A DNA stretch of 64,000 nucleotides. Origin: Leptospira sp. GIMC2001 (GTDB lineage: Bacteria; Spirochaetota; Leptospiria; Leptospirales; Leptospiraceae). The notes beneath the pieces are model-generated. The model ran no database searches. It saw only the letters and a list, made by a program, of their open reading frames with translations, and was not told the DNA's origin. Positions 26,040 through 38,600 of the stretch are shown here, piece by piece. The position numbers and the translations under genes were made by a program. The DNA is taken from NCBI RefSeq assembly GCF_028462125.1, contig NZ_CP115468.1:1212501-1276500 (forward strand). Direction: 5' to 3'. Numbering within the stretch: the first letter of the stretch is position 1; each line of letters starts with the position of its first letter.

Positions 26040-29000
26040 TCCAACAAATTCGCGTAGTTCTTCGCCGACCGTGTAGAATACAGATTTGGTGCCAAGAATT
26101 TGCAGAATGGTTGCTAGAAGTTCTGGTGTGGGTTCCACGCTAAAATGTTCATGAGCCTTGATCACTCGTTTGGGAGAACCGTCTCCCGATAGATGGAAGA
26201 AAACATTGGATGTGCCGCGACTCTGACCAAACAAATCATTCAATTTTTTTATGGTATCTAGAGCCGGGTGTTTTGATAGATCAATTTTTATATGAATGGA
26301 CTTCTCCATTTTTTCTTCGAGTTTAGCTTCTGTTAGTTCTTCAACATGGTTGACGATGATTTGTCCCTTGGTTTCGGATTCTCCTACTTCCACTTTCTCT
26401 AAAGTTCCCTTAAGGAAAAGGGCGCGGCCTTCAACTAGGATGTCTTTGAATTCGTTATATGTTTTCGGAAAACAAACACAATCGATCTCTCCAGTTGGAT
26501 CTTCGATGACAAGGTTTGCAAATTCTGCATTTTTCTTAGTTAATTTATTTTCTTTTTTTGAGACAATTCCAACAATTTCTACTTTTGTTTTGGATTTTAT
26601 ATCTTCAAGATTTTCAATTTTTGTGAAACGAAGCTGACGTAATTTCTCTTTGAATTTATCTAGTGGATGGCCTGAGAAATAAAGACCCGTCATTAGTTTT
26701 TCTTGCTTTAGTTTGAAATCAAAATCCCATTCTTCTGCTTCTTTCGGAAGATTCAAACTCATATGATTCGACATCATTCCACCGAATAGTGAAACTTGTC
26801 CTTCATTGCGCATCTCTTGTTCTTTGGATGCAAAGCTAAGAATTGATTCCAAACTCTCAGTAAGACATTTTCTTGTGTAACCAAAAGAATCCAATGCTCC
26901 ACTCGCAATAAGGCTTTCTAGAACTTTCTTATTGACTAAACGAATATCTAAATTTTTTATAAATTCTTCTAAATTATTGAAACGTCCATTTTCTTTTCTT
27001 TTGGCAATAATATCTTTCCCAGCAAGATCACCGACGCCCTTAACAGACGATAAACCAAAAAGGATTCGCTTCTCCCCAGAGATGCTAAAATCTACTTCCG
27101 ATTCATTTACGTCCGGACTGAGGATCGCGATTCCGATATCACGAGCATTGTTGATGTATTTTACTAGATCACTTGCTTTCCCATTTGCTGTGGCAAGTAG
27201 AGCTGCCATATACTCAGTTGGGTAATTGGCTTTTAGATAGGCGGTTTGATAGGTAATGATAGCATAAGCAACAGAATGCGATTTATTGAATCCGTATTCC
27301 GCAAATGTTTCCATCTGTTCAAAGAGTTCGCTTGCGATTTTACCGGAAATTTTTCTTTCTTCAGCACCTTTGATGAATTTCTCTTTGTAGTAGGGAATTT
27401 CCTTGATCTTCTTCTTCGCCATTACTTTACGAAGACCATCTGATTCACCAGCAGTAAATCCTCCCATGATACGTGAGATACTCATCACCTGCTCTTGATA
27501 GACGATGACTCCATAGGTTTCTTTTAGAGCTGGTTCAAGGTCAGGGTGTTGGTATACAATTTTGAGTTTACCACTTTTACGATCTAAGTATTCATCCAAC
27601 ATCCCCGCATTCATCGGACCTGGACGATACAGTGCAATTAAGGCAACAATTTCTTCAAATCCATTGACTTGAGCTTTGGCAACAAGGTCTGTGATTCCAG
27701 AAGATTCTAACTGAAATATTCCCTTAGTATCTGCACGTCGTAGTAGCGAATAGGTTGCCGCATCATCTAAAGGTATTTTATCAATTTCAATCTCAATATT
27801 CTTATGTTTATGTATTAATTCAAGGCAATAGGCAATTGTAGTTAAGTTCTTAAGACCCAAGATATCCATCTTGATCAATCCAACAAGTTCCAACATGTTC
27901 TTGTCATACTGAGTTACAATGGATCTTGTTTGTTTATCCTTTTCTGATACAGTAGCTAATGGTACAACTTGTTCTAGCGGGAATGGGGATATAACTACTC
28001 CTGCCGCATGTCTTCCGGGTTGACGAAAGTTTCCTTCTAATTTATGAGCAATCTGGAAAACTTTTCGGTTTAGATCATTTTTTTCTAGAATAGTTTTAAG
28101 CTCGGAAGAACTTGCGACTGCTTCATCCAAGGAAATATTTAATTTCTTAGGAAAAGCTTTCGTCATCTCATTGGATTCACTAAAAGATACATTGAAAACT
28201 CGAGCGACATCTTTAAGAGCAGCCTTGGCCGCAAGAGATCCAAATGTGATAATCTGTCCTACTTTATCTTCGCCGTATTTACGACGAATGTAGTTGATTA
28301 CTTCTTCACGACGATCCATGCAGAAGTCGGTATCGATATCAGGCATTTCCTTTCTATCCGGATTGAGAAATCTCTCAAAAAGTAGATTGTATCGAAGCGG
28401 TTCAACGTCTGTAATTCCAACTGCATAGGCAACAATAGATCCAGCTGCTGAACCACGTCCTGGTCCAACAGGAATTTTAGCTTGCTTTGCAAAATTGATA
28501 TAATCTGAGACGATTAGAAAGTAACCTGCGAAATTCATATTTCGAATGGTTTCCATTTCAAAATCACAACGAGTTCGAATTTCTGGAGTGATTGAACCGT
28601 ATCGTCTAACAAGACCATCTTCGACTATTTTCTCAAGAAAAGTCTGAGCATTGTATCCAGGTGGAACTGGAAATTCTGGCAAGAGTGGAGTTCCAAAACT
28701 CAGATTGAGATTGCATTTGTCTCGGACTTCCAAGGTTTTATAAAATGCTTCAGGATTATCTGGAAATAAGCGCTTCATTTCTTCTGAATTTTTTACATAA
28801 AATTCCGAGTTGAAGCCAAGTCTCATCTCATCGTCAATTTTTTTCTGCATCCCAATTCGTAACAAAATGTTCTGAGCTTCTTGATCGTCGTGACCAAGAA
28901 AATGGGAATCGTTAGTTAGGATTGTTGGGATACCCAATCGTTTGCTAAATTCCAAAATCTTTCTTGCAACTATTGCTTGTTCGGGGATTCCATGATTCTG

Positions 29001-29531
29001 AATTTCTAGATAGAAATCTTCTTTGCGAAAAATTTCGTTGAGCTTACCTGCAAGTTGGAAGCTCTGATCTTCTTTGCCTTCAAGAATTTTTTTGTTAACT
29101 TCACCCGCAAGGCAAGCGGTCAGGCAAACTAGTCCTTCACTATGTCTTGATAATAGATCATAATCTATTCTAGCCTTCCGGTAGAATCCTTCCGTAAATG
29201 ATCTAGATGCAAGTTTTATAATATTCTGATAACCAATCTCATCTTTGACGAGAAGGATAAGATGATAGGCTCCTCCATCGGCGATCTGTTCTAATTCTTC
29301 TTCTTTGTTTCTTGAAGGTGTAACATAGAACTCGCAGCCAAGAATGGGCTTGATTCCTTCCTTTTTGGCCTGGTTGTAGAATTCAATTGCCCCATACATA
29401 TTGCCGTGATCTGTCATGGCAACACTGGACATACCCGATTCTTTGACCTTTTTCATTAGATCTGGGATACGAATCGCCCCATCCAACATGGAGTAGGTAG
29501 TATGTAGATGTAAATGGGCGAAATCTTCCAT
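26037..29531 (-). CDS. dnaE: DNA polymerase III alpha subunit
   Basis: The replicative polymerase catalytic subunit, 1164 residues, the usual DnaE1 length. The N-terminal PHP domain begins [13 protein letters not shown] and has MTDHGNMYG. The catalytic aspartates appear in PDIDTDF (about 396-402) and IKMDILGLK (about 555). Near residue 985 the OB-fold domain starts ([13 protein letters not shown]). There is no inserted 3'-5' exonuclease, so proofreading must come from a separate subunit. The start [10 protein letters not shown] places the PHP motif at the very N-terminus, as in the family. Confidence 0.95.
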   Translation of the reverse strand: MEDFAHLHLHTTYSMLDGAIRIPDLMKKVKESGMSSVAMTDHGNMYGAIEFYNQAKKEGIKPILGCEFYVTPSRNKEEELEQIADGGAYHLILLVKDEIGYQNIIKLASRSFTEGFYRKARIDYDLLSRHSEGLVCLTACLAGEVNKKILEGKEDQSFQLAGKLNEIFRKEDFYLEIQNHGIPEQAIVARKILEFSKRLGIPTILTNDSHFLGHDDQEAQNILLRIGMQKKIDDEMRLGFNSEFYVKNSEEMKRLFPDNPEAFYKTLEVRDKCNLNLSFGTPLLPEFPVPPGYNAQTFLEKIVEDGLVRRYGSITPEIRTRCDFEMETIRNMNFAGYFLIVSDYINFAKQAKIPVGPGRGSAAGSIVAYAVGITDVEPLRYNLLFERFLNPDRKEMPDIDTDFCMDRREEVINYIRRKYGEDKVGQIITFGSLAAKAALKDVARVFNVSFSESNEMTKAFPKKLNISLDEAVASSSELKTILEKNDLNRKVFQIAHKLEGNFRQPGRHAAGVVISPFPLEQVVPLATVSEKDKQTRSIVTQYDKNMLELVGLIKMDILGLKNLTTIAYCLELIHKHKNIEIEIDKIPLDDAATYSLLRRADTKGIFQLESSGITDLVAKAQVNGFEEIVALIALYRPGPMNAGMLDEYLDRKSGKLKIVYQHPDLEPALKETYGVIVYQEQVMSISRIMGGFTAGESDGLRKVMAKKKIKEIPYYKEKFIKGAEERKISGKIASELFEQMETFAEYGFNKSHSVAYAIITYQTAYLKANYPTEYMAALLATANGKASDLVKYINNARDIGIAILSPDVNESEVDFSISGEKRILFGLSSVKGVGDLAGKDIIAKRKENGRFNNLEEFIKNLDIRLVNKKVLESLIASGALDSFGYTRKCLTESLESILSFASKEQEMRNEGQVSLFGGMMSNHMSLNLPKEAEEWDFDFKLKQEKLMTGLYFSGHPLDKFKEKLRQLRFTKIENLEDIKSKTKVEIVGIVSKKENKLTKKNAEFANLVIEDPTGEIDCVCFPKTYNEFKDILVEGRALFLKGTLEKVEVGESETKGQIIVNHVEELTEAKLEEKMEKSIHIKIDLSKHPALDTIKKLNDLFGQSRGTSNVFFHLSGDGSPKRVIKAHEHFSVEPTPELLATILQILGTKSVFYTVGEELREFVG

Positions 29532-29618
29532 GGGTTTTGGAGCTATGGAGACATAGTCACTCTCAAGCCATTTTCAGTCAAGCAGGCTACCCTTGAAAAT
29601 CTCGAGTTTTAGTTCTCT

Positions 29619-31763
29619 TTATGGACCGCGAACACAGCGAGCTGCTCGATTGGTATTGGATGCAATTTCTGTATTCAAGGTGCCAAAACTCGCATTCACC
29701 CAGGATACATTCGCATTGCCACTGACAACCGCAGTTACATTCGAAGACCACATCTGAGCATTTTCAAATCCTGGTGCCGGGAACAGACTTGTATCAAATT
29801 TATTTGCACCCGTAATGGAGAAATCAACCAAAGATAGTAGTTCGTTTCTGTTCGGAAGTCTCCAATCTGTATAAGTCGCCAAATTAAGATTATCACAATA
29901 TTGAAGTGCTGCTTGCCAACTTATCGTATCTACTTCTCCAATATCATCGGAACATGTAGGGTCGTTGTTTCTTCCAGAGTGACATTTCTGCCAGATCAAT
30001 CCTGAAATATTGTCACGAATGGTTCCATTCCCTTCGTCACTGAGATTGATCACTTCATCAACTTGTGGTCCTTGAACACATTGAACTCTTCTGAGAGTTC
30101 CAAAAGCTGTGTTTGCTGAAATTGTTCCAGCGAAATAAGTTAAGAAATGATACGAACTACCATCTGATGTTGATGTATAGAATGAACTTCCGCCCTCTGG
30201 GAAAAAATTTATATCTATGATTGGAGAAAGTCCTGCTGAATTATCAAGCAAAGTCGCCATCTCTCTGATTGAAGGAAGTCTCCAGCTAACACCATAAAAC
30301 GATTGGCAAGTCGTCTGAGCATCTGCAAAATTAAAAGTATTTGCGGTATTGGTATCACAGTTATTTCCAGTAAGTCCTAAAGGACACTTTCTCCATGTAA
30401 GACCTGTTATGTTGTCAGTGATTGTTTCGTCACCGTTGTCTGTGAGTGACTTAATAATGGTAGAGCCATGAGTTGTTTCGGGTGCTTGATTGGGAAATCC
30501 TGCGACTGGACAGACCGAAGGTCCAGTCGTCGCATCGAAGCAATTAGAAGCACCCGTAGTAAAATGGGCAAAAGCATAAATCCCTTCTAGATAAAGTGCA
30601 TACAAACTGATATTAGATGATCCCATAAGAAAGGATTGCCCTTGCGTATAAGTTGTTCCCGATCCGTCTGCTGCAGTATTCCATCCGATCCAAGCTTTTC
30701 CTGATTTGACTAAGCTATTTGGATTGCCGAGAACAGTTACTGTATCACCATTCAGATAGGTATTCGGATCGTTGGGAACAAAACCTGCAGTGGATCCGTT
30801 TGCAACATAGGTCACCGTAAAGCTAGAATTCCATTGAGCATACAAGGTGATATTTGCCGTGAGCATTGTAAATGTATCACTTCCATTATAACTTGTGCCC
30901 GATCCATTGGATGCTGTGTTCCATCCGGCAAAAGAAAAACCTGTCCGATCTAGATTTCCCGTATTAGCAAGAACCGTTACAGTTTCTCCTGTAAGATAAC
31001 TATCGGAATCTATAGGAACGGTACCGGAATCATTTGCGTTTCCATCATAAGATACCGTAAAAGTTGGAAGGGCTGACCATTGAGCGTAGAGTGTAACGTT
31101 GCTTCCAGGCATAGCAAAACTATCGGTAGGATTATAGCTGGTTCCACTTCCATCAGAAGCCGTATTCCATCCAGTAAAGCTATGTGCTATTAATGCAAGG
31201 GATCCAGTATTTCCAGATACGGTAACAGTTGCGCTAGCAAGATAATTGCTCACATCTACTGGCACAGTGCCGGAACTATTCCCATTGCCATCGTAGGTTA
31301 TCGTATAGGTCGGTAGAGTTGACCACTGAGCATACAACACTATATCTGCTCCATTCACTTGAATGGTGTTGCCCGCAACATAGCTATCACCCGAACCATC
31401 TGATTCCGTATTCCATCCGACGAAAGCATTTCCCGCCAAAGTCATTGAACCAGTATTTCCTAATATTGTAATGAATTGTCCATCGTTATAGTCATTACTA
31501 TCCTCTGGATGGGATCCTCCGTCATTGCCGTTTCCGTCGTAAGTGATGTTGAAGCTTGGCTGAATGATCGGCTCTTCGACTGCATCTTCCGAATCAACAG
31601 GATTGGATGTATTCGAATCGACTCCCTCAGAAGAAATCAACCTATACAAAACACTCAATTCTTGGAATTCTTTACTTACCGATGGCAATCCGCAATTCTG
31701 AAATGATAAAGATGACAAAATGATCGAGAGAATTAATAAGAATTTAGGAAAAGTTTTCAACAT
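29619..31763 (-). CDS. lipoprotein with four InlB B-repeats and two DUF1566 domains
   Basis: Signal peptide and lipobox ending LSFQNC (Cys about residue 24 from ATG 31763). Four Listeria-Bacteroides/InlB B-repeats of about 78 residues follow, each with TYDGNGN, GNTGS, FxGWNTASDGSGTSY and a closing LYAQW. Two DUF1566 (Lcl) modules come last, each with GLTWRKC or GLIWQKC, a WRLP motif (SWRLPSIREM, DWRLPNRNEL) and RCV(Q/R)G at the end. The architecture suits a surface-exposed structural or adhesive protein. ATG 31763 is preferred to GTG 31772. Confidence 0.82.
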   Translation of the reverse strand: MLKTFPKFLLILSIILSSLSFQNCGLPSVSKEFQELSVLYRLISSEGVDSNTSNPVDSEDAVEEPIIQPSFNITYDGNGNDGGSHPEDSNDYNDGQFITILGNTGSMTLAGNAFVGWNTESDGSGDSYVAGNTIQVNGADIVLYAQWSTLPTYTITYDGNGNSSGTVPVDVSNYLASATVTVSGNTGSLALIAHSFTGWNTASDGSGTSYNPTDSFAMPGSNVTLYAQWSALPTFTVSYDGNANDSGTVPIDSDSYLTGETVTVLANTGNLDRTGFSFAGWNTASNGSGTSYNGSDTFTMLTANITLYAQWNSSFTVTYVANGSTAGFVPNDPNTYLNGDTVTVLGNPNSLVKSGKAWIGWNTAADGSGTTYTQGQSFLMGSSNISLYALYLEGIYAFAHFTTGASNCFDATTGPSVCPVAGFPNQAPETTHGSTIIKSLTDNGDETITDNITGLTWRKCPLGLTGNNCDTNTANTFNFADAQTTCQSFYGVSWRLPSIREMATLLDNSAGLSPIIDINFFPEGGSSFYTSTSDGSSYHFLTYFAGTISANTAFGTLRRVQCVQGPQVDEVINLSDEGNGTIRDNISGLIWQKCHSGRNNDPTCSDDIGEVDTISWQAALQYCDNLNLATYTDWRLPNRNELLSLVDFSITGANKFDTSLFPAPGFENAQMWSSNVTAVVSGNANVSWVNASFGTLNTEIASNTNRAARCVRGP

Positions 31764-31821
31764 AATAATCACTCTAAATTATATTAGAATAATACTATAT
31801 TAGACTATCAAATAAACTAAA

Positions 31822-31848
31822 GGCAATAGGGTATTATACCCCACTGCC
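31822..31848 (-). terminator. terminator after gatB
   Basis: In minus-strand RNA, 12 bases at the 5' side (GGCAGUGGGGUA) pair fully with 12 at the 3' side (two G-U wobbles) around UAA, followed by a U-rich tract. It lies 30 nt after the gatB stop. Confidence 0.6.
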
Positions 31849-31877
31849 CATAATCAGTAAAATTCCAAGTTTATATC

Positions 31878-33329
31878 TTATTTCTGAGGAAGAGGTCCAA
31901 GCTTGCTTAGAAGTAAATCATTTACAGTTTTAGGATCTGCTTTACCTTTCGATTCTTTCATGACTGCTCCAACGAGTGCACCGAGAGCACGATCTTTTCC
32001 ACTTTGATAGGAGAGAACGGATTCTTGGTTTTTCTCAAGAACAGAGTCAACGATTCGCTCAATTTCTTTGTCATCTCGAACTACTTTGAGACCTTTTACC
32101 TCGACGATTCTTTCTGGACTATCAGGTGAGGTAAGCATATCTTCGAAAACAGTTTTTGCAATCTTACCGGAGATTTCGCCTTTGTTGATAAGAGCGATCA
32201 ATCCACCAATTCTTTCTGCACCCACTGAAAATTTATCGATCGAAGTGTTCTCTTTGTTCACAATGCCGAGGACTTCATCTTTAACCCAGTTGGATGTTTT
32301 TTTGGCATCACAAGAAATGCTGAGAGCTTTCTCAAAGTATTCTGAAATTTCTCTCTCGGAAGTCAAAACTTCCGCATCATATTCGGGTAACTTGTGTTCG
32401 CTGATGAATCGAAGTTTTTTTTCGTGAGGAAGTTCTGGCAGAGATTTTTGTATCTCGTTGATTTTTGATTGTGGAATTTCAAAAGCTGGAAGGTCGGGTT
32501 CAGGAAAATATCTATAGTCATGACTATTTTCTTTTGTTCTCATCGGAATTGTTTTGAGTAATGTCGCATCCCACAACTTTGTCATCTGTTGAAAGGTTTC
32601 TCCTCGAGAATAAACGTCCTTTTGCCATTCGATCTCATATTCAATTGCTTGCTTTACAGCTTTAAATGAGTTAAGATTCTTTATTTCTACCCTTGTTCTA
32701 AATTCTTTCTCGCTTCGCGGACGAATAGAAACGTTTGCATCACATCTAAGAGATCCTTCTTCCATATTGCAATCTGATACACGGACATAGCGGAGAATGG
32801 ATTTTAAATTATTTAGATAGACATAAGCCTCTTCTGATGAACGCATATCTGGTTCGGAAACTATTTCGATTAGGGGTGTGCCTGCACGGTTTAAATCAAC
32901 ATAAGATCGATTGATACTAGAGTCATGAGAGTGGATCAATTTTCCTGCATCCTCTTCCATATGAATCCTTGTTAGGTTAATAAATTTCTCAGTTCCGTCT
33001 TTTAATTTAATCTGAACTCCGCCGCCTGTTGCGTAAGGTTTATCAAATTGGGAAATCTGGTATCCTTTTGGAAGATCTGGATAGAAATAATTTTTACGAT
33101 CAAATTTTGTGAAATTCGCAATTTGGCAACCCAATGCAAGACCTGCAATAATTGCCTTTTCTAAGACTTCTTCATTGAGTACGGGTAAGGATCCTGGAAG
33201 AGCTGCACAAACTGTCGCTATATGAGTGTTTGGTGATCCACCGAATTCTGCTGTAGCCGGAGAAAAAATTTTGGATTTTGTATCCAACTGACAATGAACT
33301 TCAAGACCTATGATAACTTCGTAATCCAC
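31878..33329 (-). CDS. gatB: Asp/Glu-tRNA amidotransferase subunit B
   Basis: GatB converts misacylated Glu-tRNA(Gln) or Asp-tRNA(Asn) to the amide form using ammonia from GatA. The N-terminus [20 protein letters not shown] and the motifs [31 protein letters not shown] and [12 protein letters not shown] are diagnostic. The C-terminal YqeY-like tail ([13 protein letters not shown]) binds tRNA. Length 483 is typical. gatA and gatC are not in this window, so the complex is encoded at dispersed loci. Confidence 0.95.
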   Translation of the reverse strand: MDYEVIIGLEVHCQLDTKSKIFSPATAEFGGSPNTHIATVCAALPGSLPVLNEEVLEKAIIAGLALGCQIANFTKFDRKNYFYPDLPKGYQISQFDKPYATGGGVQIKLKDGTEKFINLTRIHMEEDAGKLIHSHDSSINRSYVDLNRAGTPLIEIVSEPDMRSSEEAYVYLNNLKSILRYVRVSDCNMEEGSLRCDANVSIRPRSEKEFRTRVEIKNLNSFKAVKQAIEYEIEWQKDVYSRGETFQQMTKLWDATLLKTIPMRTKENSHDYRYFPEPDLPAFEIPQSKINEIQKSLPELPHEKKLRFISEHKLPEYDAEVLTSEREISEYFEKALSISCDAKKTSNWVKDEVLGIVNKENTSIDKFSVGAERIGGLIALINKGEISGKIAKTVFEDMLTSPDSPERIVEVKGLKVVRDDKEIERIVDSVLEKNQESVLSYQSGKDRALGALVGAVMKESKGKADPKTVNDLLLSKLGPLPQK

Positions 33330-33414
33330 ATTAACCCCTCAATTCTAAGAATCCATTCCAGTCTGGTTGAGGGCTAATCTGGGAAAAGTAAAAAAGTTAT
33401 CAAATTTTGTCGAT

Positions 33415-33633
33415 TTAGTCTTTCTTCTTGGAAAACATATTACCGATACCAATCCAAATATGAGGAATATAGGCGCCAATAATGATGAGAACAAGACCAG
33501 CAAGAGTCTCTTTGGTATGAAGAGATCTCTCCTGATTGAATTTAAATAAACCAACATTGATAATTGCAACGTACCAACCAGAAACAATGCATACCAATCC
33601 TATAAGATGGGGAAGAATATATTTAGCTATCAT
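33415..33633 (-). CDS. small two-TM membrane protein
   Basis: 72 residues with two hydrophobic segments (about 6-28 and 43-60) separated by a charged loop (KFNQERSLHTKET) and ending in Lys-rich KKKD. The positive-inside pattern suggests both ends are cytoplasmic. It starts 7 nt downstream of the aldehyde dehydrogenase stop and lies upstream of gatB on the same strand. No family is recognised. Other small reading frames over this stretch lack such structure. Confidence 0.5.
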   Translation of the reverse strand: MIAKYILPHLIGLVCIVSGWYVAIINVGLFKFNQERSLHTKETLAGLVLIIIGAYIPHIWIGIGNMFSKKKD

Positions 33634-33640
33634 GTGCCGA

Positions 33641-35158
33641 CTATGCTAGATACTTCGTTGTTATGTCCACCAACTTTTTGGCAAGATTGTTGTAGGGAGG
33701 ATACATCATCTTGATTGCAGAAACTGGTGATTGTTTGAGAACGGATCGTTCATGAGAAAATTGCTTGAAGCCAAAAAATCCGTGATAACTTCCATGACCT
33801 GAATGGTTCACTCCACCAAAAGGCAGATGAGAATTGGCAAGATGAATGATTAAGTCATTGATTACAGCTCCGCCCGAACTTGTAGATTTTAGGATTTTGT
33901 TTATTTTCTTTTCATCTTTTGTAAAAATATACAAAGCTAGAGGCTTGGGTTTAGAATTAACAAAATCTATTGCCTCGTCCAAGTTCTTGTAGGTGATGAT
34001 CGGAAGAACTGGACCAAAAATCTCATCTTCCATGATCTTTGAATCTTTGGGAATTTTGGATAGAATCGTTGGCGCAATAAAATTTTGACTTGCGTCAACC
34101 TCGCCACCCAATTCAATTTTTGCTCCTTTGATAACTGCTTCCTTAATATATCCACTAACTCTTTCGAAATTTCTAGCGTTTACAATTCTACAGAAATCTT
34201 TTGATGAAGATTTGTCTTCGGTTTCGGAGCCAAAAAATTTCTTAACTGTTTTCTTCGCTTGCTCAACGAAATCATCAACTTTGGATTCTGGAATCAATAG
34301 GTAATCTGGTGCAACGCAAGTCTGCCCCGCATTGAGAAATTTACCCCAAAGAATTGAATGGGCTGCTTTTTTTATATCTGCTCCATCTGTGATGATCGCT
34401 GGAGATTTGCCACCGAGCTCCAATGTAACGGAGGTTAAATGCTTGGATGCGCGCTCCATGATAATCTTTCCAACATTTGTACTTCCAGTAAAGAAAATAT
34501 GATCAAAAGGCAAATCCGTCAATGCTGTCGATACAGTATGATCTCCTTCAAAGACAGCAACTTCCTCTTCTGGAAAAAGTTCGGCTAACATCTTTTTTGT
34601 GAGAGCGGAAGTATGAGGTGTATATTCTGAGGGCTTCAGAATGACTGTATTGCCTGCAGCAATCGCACCAACAATTGGAGCAAATGCCAGATGAAATGGG
34701 TAATTCCAAGGTGCTATGATTAAAACAGTTCCCCGAGGTTCATAATGAATTTCGGATACCGCACCAAATAATGTGATTGGAGTGTTTGCTCGAACAGGCT
34801 TCATCCAATATTTAAGATGGCGGATAGCATCTCTACATTCAGCAATACTAGGAAGAATCTCAGACAGATCAGTCTCAGTTTCGGATTTATTGAAATCAGC
34901 ACGCAGCGCTTCTCGGATTTCTGGTTGGTATTTGAAGATTAAATCTTTTAAGCTTTTTAATTTTTTTATTCTTTGTTTGGTAGTCGAATGTCTTAGTTCC
35001 AAAGCTTTTTTCTTTTGAAGAGAAAAAACATTTTCCATATCCTTTAATTTTTTTGAATCAATGCTTACAATTTTGTGAGGCAATACACCATTGGAGTTTT
35101 TCTTAAGTGGTGATAACTTTGTTTTTGGAACGGACTTGGTAGCAGTTTTAGTTGCCAT
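33641..35158 (-). CDS. NAD(P)-dependent aldehyde dehydrogenase, class 3-like
   Basis: Oxidises an aldehyde to the acid. The catalytic Cys lies in [11 protein letters not shown] and the general-base Glu in [10 protein letters not shown]; the NAD-binding region has PWNYPF and FTGSTNVGK. The C-terminal [15 protein letters not shown] is typical of the ALDH3/coniferyl- or fatty-aldehyde branch. The 505 residues include an N-terminal, Lys/Ser/Thr-rich extension of about 45 residues ([14 protein letters not shown]) absent from most family members. Substrate is not predictable. Confidence 0.9.
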   Translation of the reverse strand: MATKTATKSVPKTKLSPLKKNSNGVLPHKIVSIDSKKLKDMENVFSLQKKKALELRHSTTKQRIKKLKSLKDLIFKYQPEIREALRADFNKSETETDLSEILPSIAECRDAIRHLKYWMKPVRANTPITLFGAVSEIHYEPRGTVLIIAPWNYPFHLAFAPIVGAIAAGNTVILKPSEYTPHTSALTKKMLAELFPEEEVAVFEGDHTVSTALTDLPFDHIFFTGSTNVGKIIMERASKHLTSVTLELGGKSPAIITDGADIKKAAHSILWGKFLNAGQTCVAPDYLLIPESKVDDFVEQAKKTVKKFFGSETEDKSSSKDFCRIVNARNFERVSGYIKEAVIKGAKIELGGEVDASQNFIAPTILSKIPKDSKIMEDEIFGPVLPIITYKNLDEAIDFVNSKPKPLALYIFTKDEKKINKILKSTSSGGAVINDLIIHLANSHLPFGGVNHSGHGSYHGFFGFKQFSHERSVLKQSPVSAIKMMYPPYNNLAKKLVDITTKYLA

Positions 35159-35280
35159 GATTTACCTAACCTTTAGATGAGTAACTTAGCTATTAATGCT
35201 TCCGAACTTAGAATCAAGCAAGCCTTTTTTCGAAAAATTCTACCCAATTATACCCAACTTACGAACAATGGCTTTACTAC

Positions 35281-35352
35281 GCCCTGGTAGTTCAACGGAT
35301 AGAACATCGGTCTTCGGAACCGACAGTGGGGGTTCGATTCCCTCCCAGGGCA
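35281..35352 (+). tRNA. tRNA-Arg (UCG)
   Basis: A 72-nt cloverleaf: acceptor GCCCTGG pairs with CCAGGGC, D-arm GTTC...GAAC, anticodon stem TCGGT/ACCGA with loop CTTCGGA (anticodon TCG), a 4-nt variable loop, T-loop TTCGATT, discriminator A, and no encoded CCA. It decodes CGN arginine codons. Confidence 0.93.
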
Positions 35353-35487
35353 ATTCTTCCAAGCTCAATATTTCGGAATTATAGTTCATTCTGTTCGAAC
35401 TTTTATACAAGTTCATTTGGAGAATGATGGGTATTTCTTTCGGATGTTCAGTTTTAAAAATTCCCAATTTCATATTTATGTAAAAAA

Positions 35488-35515
35488 TTGACTGCTTTTA
35501 GAGCAAATCGATAAT
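35488..35515 (+). promoter_or_regulatory. candidate sigma70 promoter for the large kinase gene
   Basis: TTGACT (35488-35493) and GATAAT (35510-35515) are separated by 16 nt, each one mismatch from consensus. They lie about 100 nt upstream of the kinase start, in the otherwise gene-free 35353-35615 interval. Nothing else is evident in that stretch. Confidence 0.45.
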
Positions 35516-35615
35516 TTAATGACAACAATATTACACGCTTGCACAATAATGACGTTAGGTTATTGAAAAAAGTACAAAATTGCATTCACGGTTAATAAAT
35601 TTCTTGCTTTAGTGA

Positions 35616-38600
35616 ATGGAAATGAAAAAACTAAAGATGGAATTGCCTTTTTCCAAGGTTCCCATTTTATTTATGATTGAAATTGCAGGATACAATAATC
35701 TACAGGAATTGCATTCCGGCAAAAACAGTTTAGTTTTTCGCGCATCCAAAGAAAACGAAACATATATCATTAAATTATTAAATAAAGAATATCCTGAAAC
35801 TTATGCGATCAATCGATTTCGAAATGAGTTCAATGTCTTAAACAAAATTCATGGCAATGGCATAATTAAAGCTTTCGAACTGCTCAAATATAAGAACTCA
35901 TATGCGATTGTTTTTGAAGATATCGGTGGAGAAACAATTCACCAAATATTCAATCGGAATGTAAATTATACAGTTTTGGAAATTTTGGATATTATGATTC
36001 TCGTTACCACTGCATTGGGAGAGATTCATAAAACTGATGCAGTTCACAACGATATAAAAGCACAAAATATAATCTATAATCCTAATACGAAACAGCTCAA
36101 GATTATAGACTTTGGTTCAGCAAGCTTTCTCAATAAACAATTTCTTTTGGATCATATGATGAGCTCAATTGAAGGGACACTTGCTCATATTTCTCCCGAG
36201 CAAACGGGACGAATCAATAGGTCAGTTGATTACAGAACCGACTACTATTCATTAGGTGTAACGTTCTATAAATTGCTTACTGGTGAATTGCCTTTCGACT
36301 ATGCGTATCCAATTTCTCTGGTTCATGCACATATTGCTAAAACTCCAATTTCGCCATTCGAAAGAAATCGAACACCGATTATATTGTCCAAGATTGTTAT
36401 GAAGTTATTATCTAAAAATCCAGAAGATCGCTATCAAACAATTGAAGGAATTCTCGCAGATATAGAAAAGGCCAAACAATTGCTTATCGCAAGAGGTTTG
36501 GATTTTCTGAAATACGAAGATCTAAGTATTGATGAACAAGATTTTTCTCGTAAATTTATTATTTCTAAAAGAATTTATGGACGAACGGAAGAGTTAGAAA
36601 AGATATTTCAAATTTTTCAATCTACATCTAAAGGAAATCTTGAGCTACTACTCGTTTCTGGAAGTTCTGGGATTGGTAAATCTGTTCTAATCAATGAAGT
36701 AAATCGAATGATTGCAAGTAGCCAAGGCTACTTTTCTTCTGGAAAATATGATCTATACAAAAAGTCGATTCCCTATCGAGCAATTACGCAAGGACTAAAA
36801 AAACTCATTCGCAAAATTCTTACTGAAAACCAAGATTCTATTGAGAATTGGCAAAATCTTATTCAAGCTGCAGTGGGCGAAAATGGTAAGCTGATTACAG
36901 ATTTGATACCAGATTTGATTAATTTAATTGGTGCACAATCAGATACGATTCCGATGGAGCCACAGGAAGCAGAGTATCGATTTAGAAAAATATTTCTCCG
37001 ATTCATAAAGGTTTTCTGCCGAACAGATTCTCCGTTTATTCTATTTCTAGATGATCTTCAATGGGCTGACAATTCCAGTATCGAGTTGATTGACTCAATA
37101 CTATCGGATTCCGAAATCAAGAACTTTTTTCTAATACTTTCTTATAGAGATAAAGAAGTTCTTCCAACTGACGCCTTCGCAAATTTATTACAAAAAATTC
37201 AGGAAAATCCTGTTAATAAATATTTTATCCATCTCAATCCAATCACAAAGTCAGATATACAGGCGTTAATTGCTGAAACTCTAGGATTGCCAGCGGCAAA
37301 GGTAGATGAACTTTCGGATGTAGTTTATTCTAAAACATTGGGGAATCCTTTTTTTGTAAATGAACTTCTCCGTAGTCTCTATGATCGAGGATTCATCTAT
37401 CTCGAAGATAGGACTTGGACTTGGGATATTGATCGAATCAAAGATGTGAAGATTTCTGAGAATGTAATTGACTTGATCATAGAGAATATGAAGGATCTCG
37501 CTCCTGATCGTTTGGAGATTCTAAAGATGGCATCGTGCATTGGATCCAGGTTTAGCTTGGATCTTTTCGCTGAAGTCGTTGGAAAGAATCGAGATGATTT
37601 TATGGAAGATTTGATTTTCTTATCCAATCAAGAATATTTCATATTGGGAGAGAAATTTGTAAGTTTTGTTCATGATAAGATAAATGAATCTGCCTATACT
37701 TTTTTGAATGATCAAGAAAAGGCACGAAATCATTATCTTATCGGATCCACCTATCTTAGAATGTCTGAAAGATTCAAGTTAGAGGAATTTATTTTCGTAA
37801 TTGTGAATCAACTCAATTTAGGTAGCAATCAAATCTCATCGGATCTTGAGTTAGATCAATTGATCGACCTAAATATTTTGGCTGGAGAGAAGGCTCTAAA
37901 TTCGAATGCACATATACAAGCCTTAAAGTTTTACGAAAAAGCAATTTCTCTTCTGCAGAACGCAACTTGGGAAAGCGATTACGATCGTTACCTAAATGCA
38001 TTTATTGGTCTTGCTAAATCTGAATTTCTATCGAAAGACTTTGATCGAGCAGAAAAAACTTTCAATCTCATAATAGAAAAATCTAAATCAATTCTTGATA
38101 CAATTGTTATTCACGAAATGCGATCTATGATGTTTGCAAGCCAGAATCGAATGCTTGAAGTGATTGATTTGCTCAAGATTGCATTGAAGGAATTGGGTGA
38201 GAAATTACCAGAAAATCCAACGAAGTTATCTCCCGTTTTAGATTTGATTCAATTCAAAATCAAAATGAGAAATCGGTCTGTCAATGATTTGAAAAACTTA
38301 CATGAAATGACTGATCCAGTTGATCTTGCAAAGATGAAGTTATTGAACTCGCTAATTGCGCCATCATTTCTTGCGCAAACAAATCTCTTTCCTGTCATCG
38401 TGCTAAGAATGATTAACCTAACTTTAACTAAAGGCCTATCCCAAATAAGTCCATTTGCTTTGGTATCATTTGGAATGATCCAAGGATTTGGTTTAGGTGA
38501 TTTTGATTTGGGGCAAAAGTTTGGGGAACTAGGAATTGAGTTACTGAAACGTCCAGATGCAAAAGTCTTTCGTTGTAGATCTTTATTCCTATTTGCCTGT

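Noticed and set aside
33345..33587. 80-codon minus-strand frame overlapping the small membrane protein
   Set aside because: It reads the same DNA in another frame, without a start site or sensible composition; the frame at 33415-33633 has the clean two-TM pattern.
35240..35473. 77-codon minus-strand frame
   Set aside because: It runs across the tRNA-Arg(UCG) gene in antisense; part of it is simply tRNA sequence read backwards.
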